Shown here: piece after piece, positions 13,836-26,880 of the stretch | Layout: every line of letters starts with the position of its first letter | Numbering within the stretch: the stretch's first letter is position 1 | Origin: Monomorium pharaonis | Taxonomy: Eukaryota; Arthropoda; Insecta; Hymenoptera; Formicidae | Length of the DNA stretch: 64,000 bases | Assembly (NCBI RefSeq): GCF_013373865.1 | Contig: NC_050472.1 | Location: 22,291,136 to 22,355,135, forward strand | Reading direction: 5' to 3' | Position numbers and translations under genes: made by a program | The notes under the pieces: generated by a model | Seen by the model: only the letters and a program-made list of their open reading frames with translations | Told to the model about the DNA's origin: nothing | Database searches by the model: none

Positions 13836-13945
13836 GATTGCGAACGGTGTACCTACGCGTCGCTGACGACGATTGCGAGTCGCCGTCTACGTGACGCGAA
13901 CCGCCTGCGAGCCGAATTATAATTAATTAATAATAACGTATCGAT

Positions 13946-13961
13946 CGCGCGTATACGCGCG
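13946..13961. repeat. 16-bp perfect palindrome of alternating purine and pyrimidine
   Basis: CGCGCGTATACGCGCG is exactly self-complementary and strictly alternating, the composition that favours Z-DNA. A CATA repeat (13962-13980) follows directly. Confidence 0.95.
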
Positions 13962-14789
13962 CATACATACATACATATACGTCTGCGTAACATAAAATAT
14001 GCACGACACGTTGACCAGCGCGCCGTCGTCAGGCTTCGTTAACGCGGCGCTTCGTGCCATTACGCGGCCCCGGAGACTATAAATTTTACAAATTGCCCCG
14101 ATCGAATCGTAAAGCGATGCCGTGGCGGCGAGAGCCCACGTCTTATACGCGCGAATCTCGCGCCTGAGCGACGACGGCCCGCCGCCGCTACTATTTTCTC
14201 GAAGCACTTTTCTCTTCGTGCGATCGATTAGAAGGGACGACGCGCCCCGGATGATGCGACCCCTCGTTAATTGGCGATTGCTCAGCTGGAAAAAAAATGG
14301 AGGCATCGCAGAACAAACGGCTGATCACGATCTACGTCACGCCTACGTTACGTTCGATAGGGGAGAAAGAGAGAAAAAATGTCTTATTAGCGGGAACGTT
14401 TTGCATCGTTATTGTTTGCGCATGACGGCATCACATTTCATAGGGTGGCACAGTGTTCGTCCAACTGAAATTGCTCTCGCCGCGGTGTATTTTCTTGTAA
14501 AACAGTACTCGGCGATAAGATTTCAATATGGGGCAAAGGGCACTTTGAAATAAAAACCGTCGTGACTGCGGGGTGCTTCTTGCCGGGCGATAATAGAAAT
14601 GGGCGATCCGCCAAAATGTTGTAAAGTCGCGGTATCTCGTAATCTACGTCTCAGCCGGCGGGCAAGACCTAGGTATACACGCTGGGATTTCCCAGACTCA
14701 CCCCAGTGAAATTTCGAAACTCTGTTATTGGTAGAATTAATCAACAGACAGGTCAAGACTAATACCCAGAAACATCAGGTGACAGTTTG

Positions 14790-14890
14790 GATAGTTCGAA
14801 CGTCAAGATCGAACATCAAATAGTTCGAACTTTTCAAACTGAACATGCTCGAACTGTTTAAATCCATTTCAGTTTCAAAAGTTCGAAATT
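14790..14890. repeat. Cluster of TTCGAA-type words
   Basis: Two copies of ATAGTTCGAAC (about 14791 and 14820), with GATCGAAC, CTCGAACTG and AAGTTCGAAATT nearby. Five GAAC/TTCGAA-like words in 100 bp are more than expected in AT-rich DNA. It may be a decayed short-period repeat or a cluster of palindromic binding sites. Confidence 0.5.
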
Positions 14891-16731
14891 ATATAATTTT
14901 AACTTAAATTTTTTTACACATTAATGTAAAAAAGAAAAATTGTTTTTTTTGTTTATAGTCCAAAGACTTCAGACATGACAAATTTACAAACCGATCTCTG
15001 CTTAAGAATTTCTACAACCTTTTTACTTCGATGTAAAATATTTTTTTATCGATTTACTTTTGTATATAGACAGTAATTTTTTCGAATGCTATTATAAAAA
15101 GCCTAGGAGTCTTCTAAACTTCAATGTGGTAAATCATGTATATGAAAAATAAGTGTGTATACCTAGAATTAAACCACATCGGTCTCAGCTTCGCAAAATC
15201 AATGTAGCTACATTATGTCGCGATTTTTTGCTTCGAATGCCGCAGAAATTTATGCATTCGCTACTCGCGCACTGGATGAACAGACGATCCAATAAGTAGC
15301 TGCACGCGATAGCGAAGCGCTCGCATGCTCGTACGGAGTTTCATTACGAAATTAATTCCGTATTATGTAATTATAATCTCGATAGCTTTTAACGTCGTGG
15401 CCGCGCTCTTGCGAGAAGCCGCTAAATCAAATATCGCACCGAAGCGTTAATTGAAATCATTAGCTGCTGTGCTTTCTCGCGATGCCGCTTTTATCCGAAT
15501 TATCCGCGCCTCGTATTAAACGAGTGCGACGGAAACAACGGAATTCCAGCCACGTTCATCGTACGGTTTCCCCCGAATACGTATATAGCGTATCCTTTTC
15601 AAGCGGCGGGCTCGAGAGACAGAGATAATCGAGACGAATGTTTCGTTTAAAGGCCGTCACGATCAAATTCCCGCGGAAAGGAGGAAAGAGGAGGAAGTGA
15701 AAGGATCGAGGGAGAGGAACAGGGAGAGAACGCGGTCTCTTCGCGGTGAGCGATCGAAATCTCTCTCTTTCCGCGGACTTAACGGTGACAGGTACCTAGT
15801 CCGTGTCAAATCGTAAGTCGATATCCCGCGCCTTCCATCACGGCCGTCCACGGCAGAGATATCCCTGGACGCGGGAGAGGATGGACGTCCCGGTTCGTTT
15901 CTACTACACGCCGGGTGCATTGAACCCGCTCTCGCGCCGCGAAGGCGCGCAACGACGAACGCATCCTACGCTTATAAACCGTAACGACACATGAAACTAA
16001 CGGACTTGGCTCACGGCACGTCTACACCCGCGGGAGTTCCCCCGCGTCTGCAGTTCTCCCGTATGATTTCCATCGAGCTCGTTTGGGATTACGCATACGC
16101 GCGAAATTACGGCAACGCGCGGGGAAGGAGAGAGGTGCGATAGAGAATGGAATATTCAAGAGTCGAACGCTCATTGCGCTCACACAGCGAGAGAAGATGT
16201 TCCCCTCCTCTCCCCCCCCCCGCCCCTCGCGCAAATATAAAAATCCAATGATGAATCCCCGCGTGCAAAACGCCGCGGCGCGGCGAGTGCGTCATTCAAA
16301 AGAGATAATTACTAGCTCCTAGTACTCAACAGTGCGATAGAGTGCAATAGCTTGAACGGCCCCTTCAACAGGAAAGTAAGGTGTTCCGCACTCGTATATT
16401 ACGTGCTGTAATTTCGAGTCATAATTATACTAGACAGGAACTCTAATTAAAACTTTTCATCACGGCCCTAAACGAGTATAACACTTTGTAATTTAAAACG
16501 ATACCGCATATAGTGGTAGTTGTTGAGGAAAGAAATGTTTATACATGCACGGTCCTACTACGGGTAGACGTATAAATATATAAGTAATTGGGTGAATGGG
16601 CACGCATAAAAATAAACAGGAAGATAAATGTATAGAAACGTGTTAATGTTCGCACACTTCGATCCAATGGATACACCGCTACGTAACGTAACTTGTGTCG
16701 TGGTTAAGGACATCTGTATTGAGGATAAATG

Positions 16732-16739
<8 letters not shown>

Positions 16740-16762
<23 letters not shown>
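16740..16762. repeat. (CT)n microsatellite
   Basis: CTCTCTCT run of about 23 bp ending in GTCAAACGG. Confidence 0.92.
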
Positions 16763-16939
16763 GTCAAACGGTAACAACGTTACACATAAAGTGAAAGCTG
16801 CAAAGTTGCTGGCGGAATTTACACAGGTCATCGGTAGCGATCGATAATGCACAGCTCGAGTGAGCCGTGCTCTCGATCCAACTCGCACTCGATCGGCGAA
16901 ACTTTCGCCGATCAATATTAAGTAAATAAAGCGAGAGAA

Positions 16940-16968
16940 GCTGCTGCTGCCGCCGCCGCCGCCGCGCG
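16940..16968. repeat. CTG/CCG trinucleotide tract
   Basis: CTGCTGCTGCCGCCGCC continuing into GCCGCGCGCG. It is GC-pure and short. Confidence 0.9.
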
Positions 16969-19900
16969 CGTCGTTTCCAAACGAGCACTTTGATCAATCG
17001 CGGGTGCACAGTCGAACGCCTCTGTGCCACGCCGCGTGCACATCATCCCCTTTCTATCATCCCCCCGCCGACAATAGGTTCAAAGTACTTTTCCAATAGA
17101 TGCATTTGCAATTCGAATTCCAATTTGAAATCGAAGCCTGCCGGGTAGATAGTCCGACATCGTTACGATCGCCGATACGATCGCCGCCATAAGGCGAATT
17201 CGCACCTCGTCATTCCACGGCGCGCGAGTTCTTCTTTTGCCCCCCCTATTTTCTACTCTTTTTTTTTTTTTTCACCGATGATAATGTTCCATCAGAGTGA
17301 TTTTATACTTCTCGCCTTTGGGGCCTCTCGTCTTCTGGCACGAACGTTTCCTCGCGCGGTCGAGCCAATGGCAGCGCGCGTAATCGATGGGGTGCCCGAT
17401 GCCGCGCCGAACTTCTATAATTTCTAACCGTCTCGACGTGCCGCTGCTCGATACATATCACCGGGGAAAATGATACCCGCGATAGCACCGCGCCGATAAT
17501 TTTCAAACTGGCACGTACGATATCATCGTATATGGGTTCAGTCACGAAGCCGAACGCGGCTCCACGCGGAAGGCAGGAAACCGATCGCTCGATTCTGCCG
17601 CGGGATTGATTCTTTTCGTACGGTGGCGAAGGAAGCGCGATCTTCGATGGTAACAAGCACCGACGCGGTAGCCAACAATTTCAAGTAATAAATCTGAGGT
17701 CTAATGGTAAAATCTATTTAGAACATTGAACAAATTAGCCTTTTCTTGTGCGGTATTATTAGCAATAAATATATATATCATATCACAAAGAAAACTAATA
17801 GTAAGATCATGTTGATCGCGTATGTTACAGCGTATATTAAATAAAAATGGAAGAAAGTAAAATAGCATCTGTGAATGTGAAAACATACGAGGATTTGTTA
17901 ATAAAATATACTTGCAAGTAATGTGTAAACTTATAAAAATATACATAAAGAATACTTGATATAAATATTATATAAACCTTTATATTAAATGCAATTAAAT
18001 ACAATATATTACAAAATGATGTTTTAGCAATTATATATCATAGAATGTGTTAAATATGAATAATGTATGAATAAATTTTAACTGTTTTATTATTGTTACA
18101 TGAAGTAAGTTACTAAAATCACTTGTCAGTTTTTCAATAAATGTATTTTTAAAGATAAATTTTGATAATTTTATTCTTATTAATTTCACGTTTTCTATCT
18201 TGTTTTCTGTGACTGGCAGAACTGCTGCCTAAACACTTATAGGAGACACGAACTTTTTGAATTATATAATTTGATATAAGGTAAAGTTGTAGTCAAATTT
18301 GTGTGCATTAGTTTATCTGGATAGATTTACTTTAAATAATATTAAAGAGTTTTGATTGTTCGATCAAATTATTGCAATTTAATGCAACCCTATACGGTAT
18401 CCGCATTATTTCACTTTACACACGTTGTAAAATTCAAAGGTAATAATGGCAATTTTGTGGTTTGCGCTGTTGAGAATATTTAATTGTTCAAAAATCAAGA
18501 ATTATTATCGAGAGTAGTAGTATATTAGTTTCCTTTTAATATGGTCCCCGTGCTAATTGAAAATGAGAGAGAACAACGATATTCGATTTAAACACGGCAT
18601 AATTTGACACAGTAATTTCGTACGGCAAGAAATATCTACATTAGAACTCAGTGTAGACAATATTTCTCATTAACTGCTTTTATACAATAGAGTGTATTTA
18701 TTCGCTAAACAACAAAACTCTCATCTTTCGTGAGTTATTTCCGTATAGTTCCGTTTCTCGTATATTTACTAATCTAATTGAATCGCCATCATATAAACCG
18801 ATCTTGATCCATTGGTTGTATTTTTAATTGTTCTTTTAACAAATATTCTTAATGCATGTTGTTTTTTAATAAGCGGACACGTAAATGATACGGCATCCGT
18901 TAATGAGGTATGGGAAGCGCATACAAATTGGGGCAACTGTACGCGTAGTCAATTTATTGCAACACGGCCGCGGTAAAGGAAATTAAACGTAATACTACGG
19001 ACGAACAATAATTTTATGGTCAAACGCATTACGACATTTTGATCCTGCCCACGTTGTGGTCAAAAGTAAATATTCCATGCGCGATGCTAAATCGTTAATA
19101 CGCGTAGTACCGAAGCCATTTGGGGAGTAGAAACGTGGTTTGCGTTAGCTGTACAACCTGTCGACTGAAATTCCCCATTCGGTCGTCAAACTAAATTTGA
19201 TACGTGCAACATCCTATCGCGGCGCTGAGATATACTCATCTATACACGATCACATTGATACCGAACAGATTGACTCGCACAAAATGCACGAGATATTTAT
19301 TGTAAATTGCTTAGGTAATTCTAATGCGAGCGTGAAATTTGCGACCAGATTGCGTTATTCTGAAAAAACTTTTTAATCACTTTTTATCTCTCATCTTTCG
19401 ATAAAAAAAGATGGAATAAAAAAGATTATTCGTTAAAAAAGAACCTAATTAGAGTCTCACTTAAATTTCATTAATAAATCAAAATCCGAAATTTATATAA
19501 ATAATATGTAACGCAGCACTTTTTCATTTATTTTATTCGAATATATAATAAACCTAAAATGCCTAATTAGTTGGAAGAAAAAATTACAAGAAAATTACAA
19601 AAATTACACACGTAACTTTTTCTACAATTGCAATTTTGAATTGTTTGAAATATCTTTATTAGTTCACCCAGAGTTAGAGAGGAAGATAAATGAATCGGCG
19701 AAGGTGGAAACTTCCAACGACTTGAATTTTTCACGAGCCATTTCCTTACGTCTTTACATTTCGCCGGGCTATCAAGGCTCGAATTAACGGCGAGTCTTCC
19801 TTAACGTTCAAGTCTGCACAACTATTATCATATCGCGCGATACTACACGGGACGTTGAACATACAAATGGTTTTATTTCCTGTAACTATATTTCTCCGTA

Positions 19901-20834
19901 ACAGGTAATAAACGTTAGCCTTTATCGCCCCGTTTTAAACACCCTGTGGCCACTCACGGCCGGAATGTAAATGGCACTTACGTCGTAGTCTCTTAATCGT
20001 AGTATGCCTATCGGAGAGTCGCTCATAGCAAAAATTCCACATCCGTGCACCAAATCGACTACGTGCCCGCGTAACGCAGCCGCGCGTTTCTCTTCCCTTT
20101 AATCGGACGAGAATCGGAAATGCGTGTCCGTATTTACAATAACGTTACGCATCGCAACCGCCGAGACGGGCAATCTATTTGATCACAAGCTGCGCCGATA
20201 TAATGAATATTAACGAGCGTTAATCGATCAGTAACGGTGATGCATCCACGACCGATAACGCATCGCAACGTTGCGTTAATCTCCGGCGTGATCGTGATGA
20301 AGGTATGCCGGCACGTTTCGCCGATTATTAAACTACGGTGTAAGTTAGGAAACGGGCAGACAGCTCGTATCAAGACCGAAACTCCAGGGACGATCGAAAA
20401 TATTTTCCGAGCGTGCTTATCCGCACGTGCGCCGCATTCGCCTTGCGTTTTTCCGCGTTTCTTCCAACGTTTTACGGCACCGTTCCAACGTGAAAGATGC
20501 AATGACCCAAGACCGGAGGAGGAACGAAGCGCTCGTCTAAAGAAGAGCACGTGTCGACGGCGGGACGTGGAAGAGGAAGCATGGTAGATCAGTCACGATC
20601 GAAAGAAGAACATCGCTATCCTCTCGAGAAAATAATACCGCAAGGCTGCTCGCAAGAAAAGTTATTATTGCGGGGAGGGAGGAGGGAAAAAAGGCGGATA
20701 GCATTAAATTTAATTTCTCGCTTTGGAGAAATCGCGTATCTGCACTTATTTGCGCGCGATACTGCGCAAGAAATCTCGGGTGCACGATGTAATTAACAAT
20801 CTAAGTTAATCGCGAAAAGTAGAAATGAAAGGGA

Positions 20835-20846
20835 TGCAACGTTGCA
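20835..20846. repeat. 12-bp perfect palindrome
   Basis: TGCAACGTTGCA, exactly self-complementary, followed 11 bases later by AACGCATCGTGC. Could be a chance occurrence. Confidence 0.7.
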
Positions 20847-21916
20847 CAATACAACGCATCGTGCGAGGGAAACTTTTAACACTCGTAACAAACTACCTCA
20901 AAGAGCCAATATAATTAGCAGAATGATACCGATTATCACGTTGTTACATTTATCATGCCACTGCTTCGTTGTTAATTAGGTATAATTACGTGATTGTTCA
21001 CCCGTTTCATTTCACACATATATTCCGGTTAAACTTCTATTCACACATATAATAATTGTCTTCACTGTTAGATGTTACAATATAATTATCTTCGATAAAC
21101 ACACAGCCTTGTTATTTCCATTAGAGAGAGAGAGAGGAAGAGAGCAATATGTGATGTGCTCTCATGCTCCGTAATGCTGCTCTAAATACTCAAGATTCAA
21201 AATATAAGCAGCAACAGCGAGCACGTGCGTACACTGCGGGGTTCGTTCCGCGTCGAACAATGGAGCATTATATCTACGCGGCGCTCGGGCAGGTATAAAA
21301 TGAGCGAATAGCAGAAAATTTAATAAGCCGCCCATGCGAGCAACATTTTCTCCCCGGGCCGAGATCGACTATTATCCAATCACCGCAGCGTTCCCTATCA
21401 TGCATGCAAGTTATGACTTAATCCGCTGGTTGCGAACGCTAAGTACCGAATCCGCACGAGGTAATGATCCCCCGATCGAGGACGATCCACTTCCAGGCCG
21501 TGGTGCAGGCAGGACAGGCCGCGTGTATAGTGCACGACGAAAAGGGATAAAGAGAGAAAGAGAGAAGGGAAGAGTCAACCATAACAGGGGTGCGTTACGT
21601 AAAATACGCGGTCAACACGATACCGATCTTTCGGCCCGATCGAATCTTGAAACGAGGCTGGAGGAACGAGAGGCTCGCTCTGCAACACACTCGCTCCGAT
21701 CTCGTGCGCGCGTGCGGATCTCCCGGATCGTCCGAGCACGTCGAAGTCTTCACGCTCGCGTGGCCGCTGGCTAGGAGACTCGCTAAACTCGGCTCTACGT
21801 AATTCGACGATTGACGGATAAGAGATCGGGAGTAAACCGCGTCCGGGCCCGACACGGCTCCGCTTAGCGTCCGATCCTTTTCTCTTTCTTCATCCTCTTT
21901 TTCGTCTTTTTCTTCG

Positions 21917-21935
21917 TCCTCCTCCTCCTCCTCCT
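21917..21935. repeat. (TCC)n tract
   Basis: GTCCTCCTCCTCCTCCTCC within a longer T/C-rich stretch (about 21875-21940). Confidence 0.88.
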
Positions 21936-23093
21936 ATTCTCGTAATGTTCATGGTGAAGTCCCTATAGTTTATCCCCCCGGGGGAGTCGGAGTGCGCGAG
22001 AAAAACACGCGCGGAATCCGCGTCATTTCCGTCGTATCGGGCCCCTCGGGCACGCCGCAGTTGGTATTTAGAAGAAATCATGAATGAAACGTTCGGTAGC
22101 GGTACAGTCCATTGATTTCATTTCCCTTCGCGGCGTGTCGTACGGAATCTATCGTTTCATCCGCCGTGACAGATGTCGGTCGGTGTCGGCCGAGATGATC
22201 GGCTAAATCGGCGATTTCACTGAAACGGTGCGGCATGTCGAGAGAAAACCGATCGAGGAAAGAGAGAACAGCCATGATACCGTCTCGCAATTACTTCACG
22301 TCTAATGACGCGCGTGCCGCCGTGTTTTGTTGTACGCGCTCCCCTCGATTTTTCATCGATTCGATTATCCTCGCGAGGTATTCGTAGGATATGCCACGAG
22401 GCACCCATCCGTCGAACAAGGGAATTACAGATAATCGCCATCGCCGCAATGGCGCGGCGGCGCGCGGCGCAAGGAAAACCAAGGATTCCACGTGGACGAA
22501 GAAATAAACTATGAAGAGGCTGACATTCCGAAGATAAATTCAGCGAGGACTTTATCGATGCCCCAGGAACAAAGTTATACGGGCTTGAAGGTGGTGGAAA
22601 CTGATTGCGGGAACGGACGATGCGGTTGACCCCGGCAGTACCTAAATAATTATGTTTCGCGTTAAACTAAACGGACGTTCGCTTGAATGTACGTCGGATT
22701 TCGAATAAACAATAATAAATTGGCTAATAAATAAAACCGGTTTGTGTTTGATTTCTCCGCGTGAAATGACACGCGGTGCCGTAGGTCCAATCGCTCAACT
22801 CGCGCTCATTACCGCGATGCCGCGGGGTTATTACGTCTCGGGAGAGACTTCATCGGACTTATTCGCTATCGCGAAGGGAAACGTCAAATGCGTCACATGC
22901 GCACGTATTTGCTATATTTAACTATTCGTGATGCGTGAGGCGATGTGAGTGACAGCCGGCGGTGACCGGCATGCAGTCGTAAGCATTCGGAAACAATTTA
23001 GCTGTAGCTGAGAGTCGATCTCGAGGCGCTTCAATCGCGCGTGAAGGTGGTACACGTCCGACACGCATGCATCCAATGCGCTATGGGGTATTC

Positions 23094-23111
23094 GGGAATG
23101 GGAATGGGAAT
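23094..23111. repeat. (GGGAAT)3
   Basis: Three perfect GGGAAT hexamers followed by GAGATG. The resemblance to other hexamers is probably incidental. Confidence 0.85.
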
Positions 23112-24423
23112 GAGATGAATACGGTCATTACGGATGCAGTGCTGTATCAAGCGCCGTTAGAGACTCGCACGGCGCGCGGCGGGGCATCGCGCGATTGGAT
23201 TTTTCTGTCGGAAACTTTCTTCATCTTAGCTTACGGAAACCTGTGAATTCTTGGCTTTCGAAACGAACGGAGATTTAATGATTGTACTTACTCTTACGTT
23301 GTTATCCTTTTCCGAACAGTCTTACCTGAAACATAAATAGAGAAAGAATATCAATTAAAATGATAAAAATTTGCCATAAAATTTTTACAATATAAATAGC
23401 ACAGAGTTACATTTTTGCGTTGCAATTTCGAAAGAATTTGTACTTTCCACCTTGTCTTTTTCCGCTGCGGAGGAAAAAATACAAAAGTGTATTCCAAGCA
23501 AAAAATATTGCACAATTAGTCGCAGACGGTGAATAGCGCACATATTCTGACCATATTTATGCACCTGTGAAGATAATGCAAGTACTTGGTCGCTGTGGGA
23601 AATGCAAGAATGGAAGCCAGATGAGTAAAGTCATTACAGAATTCCGCGCTACTGTAACCGGCGCAATGTCACAACGTCTCTGCTATTCTACATTCTAGAA
23701 ATGTCCGGCGGAATCGGGGCTATACATTCAGGAAGAACTTACTCCCTCTATACCACACCGTTCAGCGGCACGCATTGCATTAGTGCGACGGTGTAAATTC
23801 TTTAGCAAATGAAATGCTCATACGGACTTGAAGCTAAATTCGTTGGGATTCCTACTAAATGTTTCCGCAATAAGATATCTCATCAGGCTTTTTCGTAATG
23901 AATAAGAAAACTTTATTACGAAATAGTCGCAGAGGTGATATTACATTTTATATAAATTAAATAGCAATTCTTATAATACAGCCGTCATGTATTGAGCGTT
24001 TTCGATAGAACTTTATTTTTGCGATGTGTCAAAGCTAAGGGTCCTCGGGAAAACTTTATACATCGCTGCCAGCAGTCGTCTACTTCACAGTTTCTTCAAA
24101 TTCCCTGTAGGCTGTAGCAGTCTCGTTTGCGTACATGTAAGTGAAAATCTCGTCTTGAGCGTGACAAAAACGATCACCCATCGGAGACCGTCCACATTGC
24201 CGATCATTAGAGACGGCCATAAAGGTCGATTCGTGTTATGTAGGTAAGACAGTCGGCATGGATACCTCGAGGGCTCACGACATCGTGGAGAATCGCGGCG
24301 TTGAGCGAAAAGCTTCGCTATGAATAGAATTTCCTTATACGCAATACAAGTCCACCATAATAAATCTTTCGTGCGTATTAGAACTATTATTTTAAACTAC
24401 TTACATTAAGGAAATTTATATTA

Positions 24424-24446
24424 ATATATATATATATATATATATT
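24424..24446. repeat. (AT)n microsatellite
   Basis: About eleven AT units directly preceding the 66-bp tandem pair. Confidence 0.93.
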
Positions 24447-24455
24447 CTGTATAGT

Positions 24456-24587
24456 GTGCATGCTAATAATAGCTCTCTAATACACGTGAATTTGATACAA
24501 GACAAACAAGGTGATAAATAAGTGCATGCTAATAACAGCTCGCTGATCTATATGCATTTAACACAAAACAAACAAGTTGATCAATAA
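24456..24587. repeat. 66-bp tandem pair
   Basis: Two adjacent 66-bp copies, each starting GTGCATGCTAATAA and containing AGCTC and ACAAACAAG, start at 24456 and 24522. They differ at about a dozen positions, mostly in the middle. An (AT)n run (24424-24446) lies immediately upstream. Confidence 0.9.
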
Positions 24588-25162
24588 AACCAAATAAGTT
24601 AATAAATCATAAGTAAGCTTTTCCTAGAAAAACTTAAAAATTTATAAAATGTATTCAAGTAAAAAACAAAGCATTGTTTTTGTGCGTATTTGTGCGAGAT
24701 GGTAATAAAACTTGATAAAGCCTCCTAGGTGAAAAATATCACCACATTTTTACGCGAATATACCGGATCCGTGTTATATTTCCTACGTGTTTTACCAAAC
24801 GCGCAGAGAATTTTCGCGTTTTCCATCGAGGTTGCAAGGCCCATTGCTTCCCTCTGCCGGTGCGTGGGATCCGTGAGTTACACGTAGCATGTGACTATAA
24901 ATTTTCGCGAGTGAACGAGAGCTAGAGCCAAGTAACGAACGATCGAGAGCACTTAGTGAAATAAATAACGCGGAGCGACCTCTTTGTCGCCAATTGTCGA
25001 ACTTCCCAATGGAAAGTAAATGTTAGAAGCAAGCACTTCACCCCCCTCGATTTAGAGGAATGTTTTCAATCTCAGTACTCTTCACGTGCACTTTGAAGAA
25101 GGAAAGCGTGTAGTGTGTATGCATCTCCTGAGTTTGCAACAACCGTTCTTAGTTGAATAAAT

Positions 25163-25181
25163 CATTTGCATTTGCATTTGC
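25163..25181. repeat. (CATTTG)3
   Basis: Three CATTTG hexamers ending CCTTTCC. Confidence 0.85.
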
Positions 25182-26451
25182 CTTTCCGTCGAACAAATAC
25201 TTAGTGCATTTCAATGCGCAATAAACGCAAGAATTGTATTTCGGAAAGTATCACGTATATAGATAGTATAACACATATTTAACAAAAAAAAATTATCGCT
25301 AGATGTACGCATACTCATATGCAGGCACAGCGTTATATGTGTAAGGTTAAATTTTTATAAGAAAAAATAAAGAGTTTATTATTATTTGAGTTCTAAACGC
25401 TTTGCTATATTAACCGTCTCGAATATTTATGACCGTTCGCATCATGTAGCAAGCTATGACGATGTACATGTTACGTACTAAAGGTTTCCTAGTGAAAAAA
25501 GAGAAGGAATATAAACGAAATGTTTGCTGCGGGATATTTTTGTAGTCGCGCAATGAAGTCACGCTACATCGCAATCTGAATAAATCTAAACGGATAACGA
25601 GGACGTGTCATAAACGTAAGACGATGCAGAAGATAGCAGCTTCTAACGAGAGACACATGACACGCTACTAGATCGGGGCTTGTGTGCCTTCACCCATTCG
25701 GACCAACGCAGCACCTCGCTCATCTGTGCATTAATGCGCGAATCGCACGAGTTCGTTTGCCAGTCCTGTGTAATAGCACGTGCATGCGTATAACTGCATA
25801 AATGTCGACCTAGCTCGTCAACCACATTTTAAACCCAGAAGATTTTCAAAGTAAAAGAGACTACGGAAATGTTTATGTAACAAGATTCCGGAAGTAATGG
25901 ATTACACAAATTGTAAGTCAAGAGCTACATGATGATAAATATGTGCCTTATAAACGTATTATGAAAATTATGCTTTAACACAGCTTTGCAGGCAGCGATC
26001 GACGTTAAAGTATCGTAGAGTAACAAAAATTTTGTAATTAATATAATGTACATTAAATGAAAAAATAAGATATTTTATGCCAACCTGTTAAAAAAATATC
26101 CTACTTTGTGTAAAAAAAATCTTATTCTCAAAGAAGCAAAATTTTCGTTTGAACTTGTCAAAATTACAAATCGTATTAGTAAAAATATACATCACAATCT
26201 AAAATGCTCTCAAATATAAATCTTTTTTGGATATTTTAATATTTAAAAAAGAAATTTTACTTAAACAATATAAATTAATCTGTCTCATAAATATTTTATC
26301 ATGTGATGTTATGTGATACGATCGGCTTTGCAAAAAATATAATATTTAAGTATATAACAATTCATATGCATAATATATATGAAACGCCATGGAGTAAAGG
26401 CACTTCCAGTTGTATCATCGTGAAATTTATTTATAACTAGAACACAACATT

Positions 26452-26470
26452 GCGCGCGCTTCGCGCGCGC
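26452..26470. repeat. Perfect GC hairpin
   Basis: GCGCGCGC, a three-base TTC loop, then GCGCGCGC. The eight-base stem is perfect and made only of G and C, in an otherwise AT-rich segment about 410 bp left of the satellite. It could extrude as a cruciform or adopt Z-form. Function unknown. Confidence 0.9.
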
Positions 26471-26515
26471 CACTTAGCATTTTTATATTAAACATTGCAC
26501 TTTTTTTTCTTCTGT

Positions 26516-26870
26516 AATATTACTCTCACACACTTTATCACATTTAATGCTCTTCTCTATCTCACGCTCTTTCTCCCACTCTCTAAATTATTAATTATAA
26601 TATTAATTATATTATTTTCATATTGTTCAATATTACTCTTACACTTTACTTTCTTATTTAATCCTCTTCTTTATCTCTCACGCTCTCCCACTCTCCCCCC
26701 TCCGCCCCTCTCTCACTCACTAAACACAAATTAGTGATTATATTATATTTTCATGTTTCTTAATATCACTCTTACATACTTTATCTCCATACTTAATCCC
26801 CTTTAAATAAATTAAAAATTATATTATATTATATGTAATGTTACCTGTTAATTTTCAATCAATTTTCAAA
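26516..26870. repeat. Three diverged pyrimidine-rich tandem copies left of the satellite
   Basis: AATATTACTCTCACAC at 26516, AATATTACTCTTACAC at 26629 and AATATCACTCTTACAT at 26762 start three related segments of about 113, 133 and 60-100 bp. Each has a TTTATC or TTTCTTATTTAAT element. The first two continue with TCTCACGCTCT, CCCACTCTC and an AT-rich tail; the third is cut short after AATCCCCTTT. The unit is unrelated to the 164-bp monomer. Confidence 0.75.
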
Positions 26871-26880
26871 ACTTTCACTT

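Larger units (their letters stand above)
12922..13866 (+). other. Longest open frame of the window (314 codons), probably not coding as a whole
   Basis: An uninterrupted frame of 314 codons in C/T-rich, CpG-rich DNA. The first codon is GTG; the first ATG in frame is at 13342, leaving 174 codons. The product would be low in complexity: a run of nine Gln at residues 82-90 (CAG/CAA), a Pro/Ser/Leu-rich middle, and an Ala-Met repeat near the end from a GATGGC hexamer. No domain is recognisable. Two other plus-strand frames are open over much of the same stretch (13289-13678 and 13374-13799), so the openness is probably due to base composition. It could still include part of a 5' exon of an unidentified gene. 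Confidence 0.12.
8900..14780. other. CpG-rich segment with many simple repeats
   Basis: The longest CpG-dense stretch. It contains CT, GA, GGC and CAG repeats, purine-rich runs (about 12485-12510) and the palindromes listed separately. ATAAAAGG words occur at about 10752 without a supported start site. A 5' exon or promoter is possible in 12.7-14.3 kb but not shown. Confidence 0.55.
14891..19720. other. AT-rich, CpG-rich (15.2-17.7 kb), then AT-rich DNA
   Basis: Apart from the simple repeats listed, no gene, RNA or element is recognised. The change from CpG-rich to AT-rich near 17,690 is abrupt. A T-rich/A-rich imperfect hairpin lies at about 19380-19430. Confidence 0.55.
19720..26515. other. 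CpG-rich (to 23.3 kb), then AT-rich DNA leading to the satellite
   Basis: Only short frames. A GTATAAAAT word at about 21294 has no clear initiator. A short hairpin at 23453-23480 (TCTTTTTCCGC with GCGGAGGAAAA) is imperfect. From 25,860 the sequence is AT-rich up to the satellite flank. Confidence 0.55.

Noticed and set aside
12922..13866. A real 314-residue protein
   Set aside because: It begins with GTG and is low in complexity; overlapping frames are open too, and no domain is visible. Kept only as a weak open-frame note.
23453..23480. miR-316-like microRNA (first 14 bases resemble the mature sequence as I recall it)
   Set aside because: The match stops after 14 bases, and the sequence folds on itself with almost no loop, unlike a pre-miRNA.
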